A stretch of 35,747 bases of DNA. It comes from Synergistaceae bacterium. Lineage in GTDB: Bacteria; Synergistota; Synergistia; Synergistales; Aminobacteriaceae. How positions within the stretch are numbered: the first letter of the stretch is position 1; every line of letters begins with the position of its first letter. The notes below the pieces were generated by a model. It searched no databases. It was not told where the DNA came from and was given only the letters and a program-made list of their open reading frames with translations. Made by a program: the position numbers and the translations under genes. The stretch spans positions 1 through 35,747 of the forward strand of contig JAFSRQ010000060.1 in assembly GCA_017446055.1 (NCBI GenBank), written 5' to 3'. Positions 30,691 through 35,747 of this stretch are shown in pieces.

Positions 30691-33600
30691 TTGAGATATT
30701 TTCTCACACGTTCAGGAATTTCACCGCCCGAATATTTCACCGTTACCGTTCCTTTCTTCACGCTGACCTCACGAATACCGTAACGCCCGCCGAAATTCTT
30801 TGCCGCAGTCAGAGCCGCAAGATATTTCACCTCGCCCGGAATTTTCCCGAACCTGTCAGACATCTCATCACAAAGCGCGTCAACCTCATCCAGTCCCACA
30901 GCGTTAATCAGCCTGCGGTAAAGCGTGATTCTCACATCGTCCTGCGGTATATACTGCTCAGGGATGAAGCCGCTCCCCCTGTCGGAAATGATTTCGGGCT
31001 GAGGGATGGACTCTTTTCCGCGCAAACGGTCAAGCTCCTCCTCAAGCATCCTGTAGAACAAGCTGTAGCTGCCGATCCTCATGTTGCCGTGCTGGACTGT
31101 CCCGCCTGCATCGCCGCCCCCGCGAATGTCCAGATCCCGCCGGGCAATCTCGTAGCCTGAGCCTAATTCCGTCATTGTCGCTATAGCTTCGAGGCGGTCA
31201 AGAGTGTCCTGGTTGAGCGTTGATTTCTCCGGGTAGAAGAAGTACGCAAAAGCCTTCTCTCCTCTTCTGCCGACTCTCCCTCTGAGCTGGTACATCTGAG
31301 CGAGTCCGAGTTCCTCCGCGTTGTCGATGATTATCGTGTTCGCCCGGCCAACGTCAAGCCCGCTCTCGATTATCGTTGTCGCAATGAGGATGTCTATCTT
31401 GCCGTCGTAGAACTCAAGCATAGTGGCTTCAAGCTCTTTCTCGTTCATCTGGCCGTGTGCTGACTTTATCGCCGCGTCTGGGAAAAACGCCTCAAGCATC
31501 TTCATATATTCCGGGATTCTAGCTATCTTGCCTGAGAGGAAGTACACCTGACCCCCGCGGTTAAGCTCGTAGGTTATCGCACGTCTGATTGTCCCCGCGC
31601 TGAACTGCCCCGTGTATGTCGTGATAGGCAGGCGGTCTTCTGGTGGTGTCGACAGCACCGAGATGCTCCGCAGCCCCCGCAAGGCCATCTCCAGAGTCCG
31701 GGGAATTGGTGTTGCTGACAGGCTGAGTACGTCCGCGCTTCCGTAGGTCATCTTGAGGCTCTCCTTGTGCATCACGCCGAACCTGTGTTCCTCGTCGATA
31801 ATCAGCAGTCCCAGACGCTTGAACTTCACGCCCTTCTGCAAGAGCTTGTGCGTGCCTATGAGTATGTCGGTTGTGCCTTTTTCGGTTGACGACAGGACTT
31901 CTTTTGCCTGCTTTGGCGTAACGAAACGCGACAGGAGTCCAACGTTCACAGGGAAGCCCGACAATCTCGACTGGAACGCGGAATAATGCTGCTGGGCAAG
32001 TATAGTAGTCGGCACAAGAACGCACACCTGAAACCCGGCCATGACCACGCGGAATGCCGCCCTCAATGCCACTTCAGTCTTCCCGAATCCCACATCACCG
32101 ACAAGCAGCCTGTCCATAGGGAAATTGCCCGACAGGTCTGACATGATTTCGTCAACCGCTTTGAGCTGGTCAGCAGTCTCGTTGAAGGTGAAAGCCCTCA
32201 CGAACTCGTCATAGGCCGAGTCATTCTCCGCGTAAGGCGGCCTGCGTTCAAGCTCGCGTTTCGCGTATATGGACATGAGGATTCTTGCTTCTTCCTGCGC
32301 CTGCTCCTGTGTCTTCTGGAGCTTGTGCTTCCACGATTTTCCCTTGAGAGTGTCCAGTTTTGCCGACTCTGATTCGTGTTCGCTGAGACCTGTTACTTTC
32401 TCCGACTGTGTTACGGGGACAAGAAGCCTCTGGTCGTCAGCAAACTCAATCGCAAGCATATCCATAGGAATCCCGGAAGCGTCAATAGTCTCAATCCCCC
32501 GGAAGATTCCAGTCCCGTAATCCTCGTGAATGACAAGCTGGCCCGGCGACAATCTTTTTCCGCCGCCCTCGTTCCAGTCGTTTGGGGTACGGCGGTGTGA
32601 GGCTGAGACCCCCGCATTGACCCCGGATAATTCGCGGTCAGATATGAAGGCTAGTTTTGCTGACTTGTCCGTGAAGCCCGCCGAAAGATTGCCGTCATGA
32701 ATCGTATACGGCAGCTTCTGGAACACCGGGTTGTTCGTGAAAACGTCAATGCTCCAGCCGTCCCGTGAAAGCTCCTCGCATGTGTGAAGTATGGTGTACG
32801 TGTTGCCCCTGAAAGCCGGAAGTGAGTCTGTCGGGAACTCAGCATCAGATTTCGCGGCCTCGCTGGTGATTCTGACGACCGGGAATCTTGCGAGCTTCAC
32901 GAAAATGTTCTGCCACTCGTCAACAACATAGCCTGCCTTCACCGTGTCGAACACCTCGCGCCACAGCCACATGAACGACTCCGCCTGTGCCTCAGTCTTT
33001 GCGGGGTCATTGAGGACTATCATCGTGTCAGCGGGAATCATGTCGGGGATGAAAGCTCTTTCTGCCTGAAAGATTCCGTGAAGTGTGATTTCGTCAGCGG
33101 ACATTAATTCTGTGCTGGACTTCTGGGTGTCAGGGTGGAAGCCGCCGATTCGTTCAAGCTCATCGTCAAGGAACTCAAAGCGCAAAGGCATAGCATAAGC
33201 CGGGTCGTAAACGTCAATGATGAATCCTCTCTGCGCGAACTGTCCGGGCATCCACACGAGGCTTGAAGGTGTGTAGCCTGACGACAACAGCCAGTCCTTG
33301 AGGGCTTCAGCGTCAAACGGAACGGACTTAGCGACTCTCCTGTCAGCAGCTCCAACCAGGCATGAGGCCATGAGCGCGCCGGGTGTTGCGGCAACCACTC
33401 CCTGAGAGTCTGACCACCGCCTGAGGATTTCGCCGCGTTCCAGCAATAACGGGCGTATGCTTCCGGGCTGGGGGGTAAGAGGCATCTCCGGGAGGAGAAA
33501 TATGCTTGCGTCCGGGTGAAGAGTCCTGAAGTCCTGCGCGAATGTCGAGGCCTGAGCCGAGTCGGGAAATATCGCGAGGGTGTGAGCTTTTGCGGGAGTC

Positions 33601-33692
33601 AGGTATGCCCTTGCGGAAATTCCTGCGCGTTCGAGGATTGTCTTGTTGCGCAGTGAGCGTGTGAGCGTCTTCGTTATGGGGCGGGTAATCAC
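30654..33692 (-). CDS. mfd: Transcription-repair coupling factor
   Basis: Mfd pushes stalled RNA polymerase off DNA lesions and recruits UvrA. The 1012-residue protein has a UvrB-like N-terminal region, an RNA-polymerase-interacting domain (SPGQLVIHEDYGTGIFRGI, about residue 370), and superfamily 2 translocase motifs: GDVGFGKTEVALRA (about 530), IIDEEHRFGV (about 630), SATPIPRTLEM, ESGLDVGRANT and QLRGRVGRRGE. It ends with a TRCF C-terminal domain. It is somewhat shorter than the E. coli protein (1148 residues), with the N-terminal domains reduced. The GTG start at 33692 follows AAGGGGAT. Its 3' end is part of a degenerate repeat. Confidence 0.96.
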   Translation of the reverse strand: MITRPITKTLTRSLRNKTILERAGISARAYLTPAKAHTLAIFPDSAQASTFAQDFRTLHPDASIFLLPEMPLTPQPGSIRPLLLERGEILRRWSDSQGVVAATPGALMASCLVGAADRRVAKSVPFDAEALKDWLLSSGYTPSSLVWMPGQFAQRGFIIDVYDPAYAMPLRFEFLDDELERIGGFHPDTQKSSTELMSADEITLHGIFQAERAFIPDMIPADTMIVLNDPAKTEAQAESFMWLWREVFDTVKAGYVVDEWQNIFVKLARFPVVRITSEAAKSDAEFPTDSLPAFRGNTYTILHTCEELSRDGWSIDVFTNNPVFQKLPYTIHDGNLSAGFTDKSAKLAFISDRELSGVNAGVSASHRRTPNDWNEGGGKRLSPGQLVIHEDYGTGIFRGIETIDASGIPMDMLAIEFADDQRLLVPVTQSEKVTGLSEHESESAKLDTLKGKSWKHKLQKTQEQAQEEARILMSIYAKRELERRPPYAENDSAYDEFVRAFTFNETADQLKAVDEIMSDLSGNFPMDRLLVGDVGFGKTEVALRAAFRVVMAGFQVCVLVPTTILAQQHYSAFQSRLSGFPVNVGLLSRFVTPKQAKEVLSSTEKGTTDILIGTHKLLQKGVKFKRLGLLIIDEEHRFGVMHKESLKMTYGSADVLSLSATPIPRTLEMALRGLRSISVLSTPPEDRLPITTYTGQFSAGTIRRAITYELNRGGQVYFLSGKIARIPEYMKMLEAFFPDAAIKSAHGQMNEKELEATMLEFYDGKIDILIATTIIESGLDVGRANTIIIDNAEELGLAQMYQLRGRVGRRGEKAFAYFFYPEKSTLNQDTLDRLEAIATMTELGSGYEIARRDLDIRGGGDAGGTVQHGNMRIGSYSLFYRMLEEELDRLRGKESIPQPEIISDRGSGFIPEQYIPQDDVRITLYRRLINAVGLDEVDALCDEMSDRFGKIPGEVKYLAALTAAKNFGGRYGIREVSVKKGTVTVKYSGGEIPERVRKYLKSLGRNVKYTQG

Positions 33693-33717
33693 GTGTCGTT
33701 ATCCCCTTTTTGCCGGG

Positions 33718-33726
33718 ATTATAGCA
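33718..33726 (-). promoter_or_regulatory. Extended -10 promoter for mfd
   Basis: The minus strand reads TGCTATAAT, 26 bases before the GTG start. No -35 is obvious. Confidence 0.55.
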
Positions 33727-33772
33727 CAGTGTCATTCACGGAGCTTTATCAGCAAGTGTGAGTTAGTATCTA

Positions 33773-33781
33773 TGCTATAAT
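33773..33781 (+). promoter_or_regulatory. Extended -10 promoter for parA
   Basis: TGCTATAAT lies 30 bases before the parA ATG and about 50 bases from the divergent mfd promoter with the identical motif. Confidence 0.55.
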
Positions 33782-33810
33782 CCTGAAATCCAGAACTCAC
33801 GGAGAAAATC

Positions 33811-34743
33811 ATGAAAACAGTCTCAGTAATCAACATCAAGGGCGGAGTAGGCAAGACAACTCTGACCGCCAATCTTGGAGCATACGCTGCCTCGCAGGGG
33901 AAAAGAGTCCTGATGATAGATTTGGACTCGCAGGCCAGTCTGACATTCAGCTTCATTGAGCCGGAATATTGGCGCGTGAAATATGCTGACACTATGACCA
34001 TCAAGAATTTCTTTAACCCTATCATAAACCGCACGGGAAAAGAACCGTCTCTGTCATCTCTTGCGATCCCGATAAATTTCGGCAATATGTTCATCGCAGG
34101 CAATGAGACTCTTCATCTCGTGAGCTCCCATCTTGACATCATGAATATTGACATGCGCCTTGCACGGACAGTAGACGTATCAGAAGACAATATACACGCT
34201 TCAACTTTCCTCAATGCACACAGCCATATCCGCCGCGCACTGAAGGATGAAGCCGGAAATTATGACTTAATCCTCATAGACTGCCCGCCCAGCTTCGGAG
34301 CTTCCGTGATGAATGCCATTGCCGCAAGCGATTACTATATTATCCCTGCAAAACTTGATTACCTGTCTTCGCTCGGAGTCAGCAGCCTAGAAAACTATAT
34401 CAGCGGTTTCATGAAAAAATACAACAGGATGACGGGCGTGCTTCATGAGCCTATGTATACACACATTAACGCCGCGGCACTCGGAATAGTTCCCATGCTG
34501 GTGAATATTCAGAAGGGCGATGAGATGATAGACGCTCAGGAGGAATATCTGCGCGAGTTTTCCGGGAAGGGCTATCACATATTCCAGTTCGTCAGGAACA
34601 ACGGAACATTATTCGGCCCGTCCCCCAAAGACGGAATCCCGGCAGTATTGACCCGTCCGAAATTTTTCACCCCGACAGCCCGCAAAATAGTCCGCGAGCT
34701 TCAAGCATTAGGCGCGGAATTTCTCTCACTCACAGAAATATAA
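33811..34743 (+). CDS. ParA/Soj-family ATPase, orphan
   Basis: The deviant Walker A KGGVGKTTLTAN (residues 10-21), switch motif LDSQASLTF (about 38-46) and Walker B LILIDCPPS (about 154-162) identify a ParA/MinD-type ATPase. These dimerise with ATP on DNA or membranes to position cargo. There is no ParB, parS or replication gene beside it, so it is unlikely to be a plasmid module as seen here. The 310-residue length and lack of a C-terminal amphipathic helix fit ParA better than MinD. Candidate cargos are the chromosome, pili or chemoreceptor arrays, but none is shown. GGAG precedes the ATG. Short copies of glycosyltransferase sequence flank the gene. Confidence 0.88.
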   Translation: MKTVSVINIKGGVGKTTLTANLGAYAASQGKRVLMIDLDSQASLTFSFIEPEYWRVKYADTMTIKNFFNPIINRTGKEPSLSSLAIPINFGNMFIAGNETLHLVSSHLDIMNIDMRLARTVDVSEDNIHASTFLNAHSHIRRALKDEAGNYDLILIDCPPSFGASVMNAIAASDYYIIPAKLDYLSSLGVSSLENYISGFMKKYNRMTGVLHEPMYTHINAAALGIVPMLVNIQKGDEMIDAQEEYLREFSGKGYHIFQFVRNNGTLFGPSPKDGIPAVLTRPKFFTPTARKIVRELQALGAEFLSLTEI

Positions 34744-34785
34744 CGCTCTCAAAACTCAGCCTGTATATTTGCAGTCCGCATCCGT

Positions 34786-34801
34786 ACTCTATGTGCCGGG
34801 A
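34786..34801. repeat. 16-bp copy of glycosyltransferase coding sequence
   Basis: ACTCTATGTGCCGGGA occurs here, just past the glycosyltransferase stop, and again inside that gene at 34951-34966. A second shared word, TCATTCACGGAGCTT (15 bp), is the gene's last codons (34811-34825) and recurs at 33732-33746 on the far side of parA. Confidence 0.6.
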
Positions 34802-34810
34802 ATATCGCAC

Positions 34811-35747
34811 TCATTCACGGAGCTTCACTGCCGCGTAGATGTCGGATAATGCGTTGCGTAATGTCGGGTAATGCTTCAGGTTCGTACACACGAATATTGC
34901 GGTTGCTACTGGGCTGCGGGACTGGAGGACTTTCCTGCGTCTGTGTAGAAACTCTATGTGCCGGGATAATACCTTCCTGTTGTGCTCCGGGATGCTGAGT
35001 CCGTCTGAGGCTTCGAGGAAGCCCGCGTACATGGCCGAGTCCGAGTCTATGCCCTGCAATCTCTGTGTGATGTTCGGAGGGATTCGGCTGAACTGGTTCG
35101 TGGCGTTGCTGCTGTGCCTGCGGTAAAGTACGAGCTGCCTGTTGAGGAGATACAGACCGTCCGCAACAATGGCATACTTCCAGAGCATAGAGTCGTGAAG
35201 CCTGTCGGGAATGTCCATGACGCTGAAACGTGCGAGAAGCTCCCGCCTGAAGCAGAACGTACAGCCCGGCCGCAGATTCCCCAGCCCGCAGTCCACCAGC
35301 CTGAACGGGACAATCCCGCCGTCATCGCGCTCAAGATTCTTCACGTAGGAATGCGCAATCTTCCTGCCGTCCCTCACAGGGATATAGTTCGACGCAAGAA
35401 GCAGGATTCCGGGATTGTCATTCATGGCCGAAGTCATAGCGTGAATCTTGCCGGGTATCCATATGTCGTCCTGGTCGCAGGTGAAGACGTAATCACCCGC
35501 GCATTTCCTGAGAGCCTCGCGGAAGTTCCTCCTGACACCGAGATTGCCGGGGTTCTGGTACACAGTCCAGCCCGCAAGATTATTCCCGGCGATATATTCC
35601 CGGCAGAGCTCATACGTCCCATCGGTCGAACAGTCGTCAGCAATAATCACTTCATCGGGCGGCAAAGTCTGCTCACGTATAGAGTCGAGCTGCTCGCGGA
35701 TAAATTCTGCTCCGTTGTAGGCGGCCATCACGACAGAAATTCGGGGA
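34811..35747 (-). CDS. Family 2 glycosyltransferase, 5' end beyond window
   Basis: The start of the visible frame, PRISVVMAAYNGAEFIREQL, is the GT2 nucleotide-sugar binding opening. IADDCSTDGTYE follows, then the metal-binding CDQDDIW (DxD equivalent) near residue 88. The sequence reads in frame to the window edge, so a few N-terminal residues are missing and the internal GTG at 35731 is probably not the true start. The closest familiar type is rhamnosyltransferase-like GT2 enzymes that build surface polysaccharides, with acceptor unknown. No membrane helices are seen. It ends AVKLRE. Confidence 0.9.
   Translation of the reverse strand, partial: PRISVVMAAYNGAEFIREQLDSIREQTLPPDEVIIADDCSTDGTYELCREYIAGNNLAGWTVYQNPGNLGVRRNFREALRKCAGDYVFTCDQDDIWIPGKIHAMTSAMNDNPGILLLASNYIPVRDGRKIAHSYVKNLERDDGGIVPFRLVDCGLGNLRPGCTFCFRRELLARFSVMDIPDRLHDSMLWKYAIVADGLYLLNRQLVLYRRHSSNATNQFSRIPPNITQRLQGIDSDSAMYAGFLEASDGLSIPEHNRKVLSRHIEFLHRRRKVLQSRSPVATAIFVCTNLKHYPTLRNALSDIYAAVKLRE

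Noticed and set aside
33811..34743. Plasmid partition locus
   Set aside because: There is no parB, parS-like repeats or replication gene, and neighbours are chromosomal housekeeping genes.

Overview
The window carries a large part of a division and cell-wall (dcw) gene cluster from a diderm bacterium. The gene set (MraY, MurE/F/C/B, RsmH, FtsL/I/Q/A/Z, MltG, FtsK), type IV pilus genes with a PilM-PilN fusion, and frequent TTG/GTG starts suggest a Synergistota-like anaerobe. That taxonomic guess is an inference with moderate to low confidence. Coding density is high, with many ATGA-type overlaps and good Shine-Dalgarno (SD) sites.

Layout. (1) 1-1002, minus: an unknown lipoprotein whose frame breaks at a 14-base G tract (a phase-variation candidate), running off the left edge. 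(2) 1087-4842, minus: murE-murF-mraY. (3) 4911-6416, plus: a DUF4405 membrane protein, an array of 51-54 bp tandem repeats, and a DUF4491 membrane protein. (4) 6391-9889, minus: rsmH-ftsL-ftsI-GNAT, preceded at 9886-10137 by a truncated tandem copy of the rsmH 5' end. (5) 10220-16782, plus: a translationally coupled operon encoding a winged-helix-like protein, a P-loop ATPase, and a Cas4/RecB-type nuclease continuous in one frame with a prepilin-like domain, followed by PilM-PilN and two prepilins. (6) 16848-26811, plus: mltG, an FtsK-like protein with altered Walker motifs, murC, murB, an ftsQ-like gene, ftsA, ftsZ and a SPOR protein. (7) 26880-29872, plus: folC, a broken echo of folC, a small ORF and mgtE. 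(8) 29916-33692, minus: a P-loop kinase-like protein and mfd. (9) 33811-34743, plus: an orphan ParA. (10) 34811 to the right edge, minus: a GT2 glycosyltransferase, cut by the window end.

How the genes fit together. Regions 2, 4 and 6 make UDP-MurNAc-pentapeptide and lipid I and build the divisome. The usual murD, ftsW and murG are missing from the window, and the cluster is split into divergent halves around 10.2 kb. Region 5 inserts a possible DNA-processing module directly in front of pilus-assembly genes. This suggests a link between a pilus-like machine and DNA handling, for example uptake or defence. It is the best candidate here for an undescribed system.

A second theme is that several genes have degenerate copies of part of themselves beside them: the rsmH 5' end, an internal part of DUF4491, the folC 3' half, the mfd 3' end, and short pieces of the glycosyltransferase. 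No rRNA, tRNA, CRISPR array, transposase or integrase was recognised.
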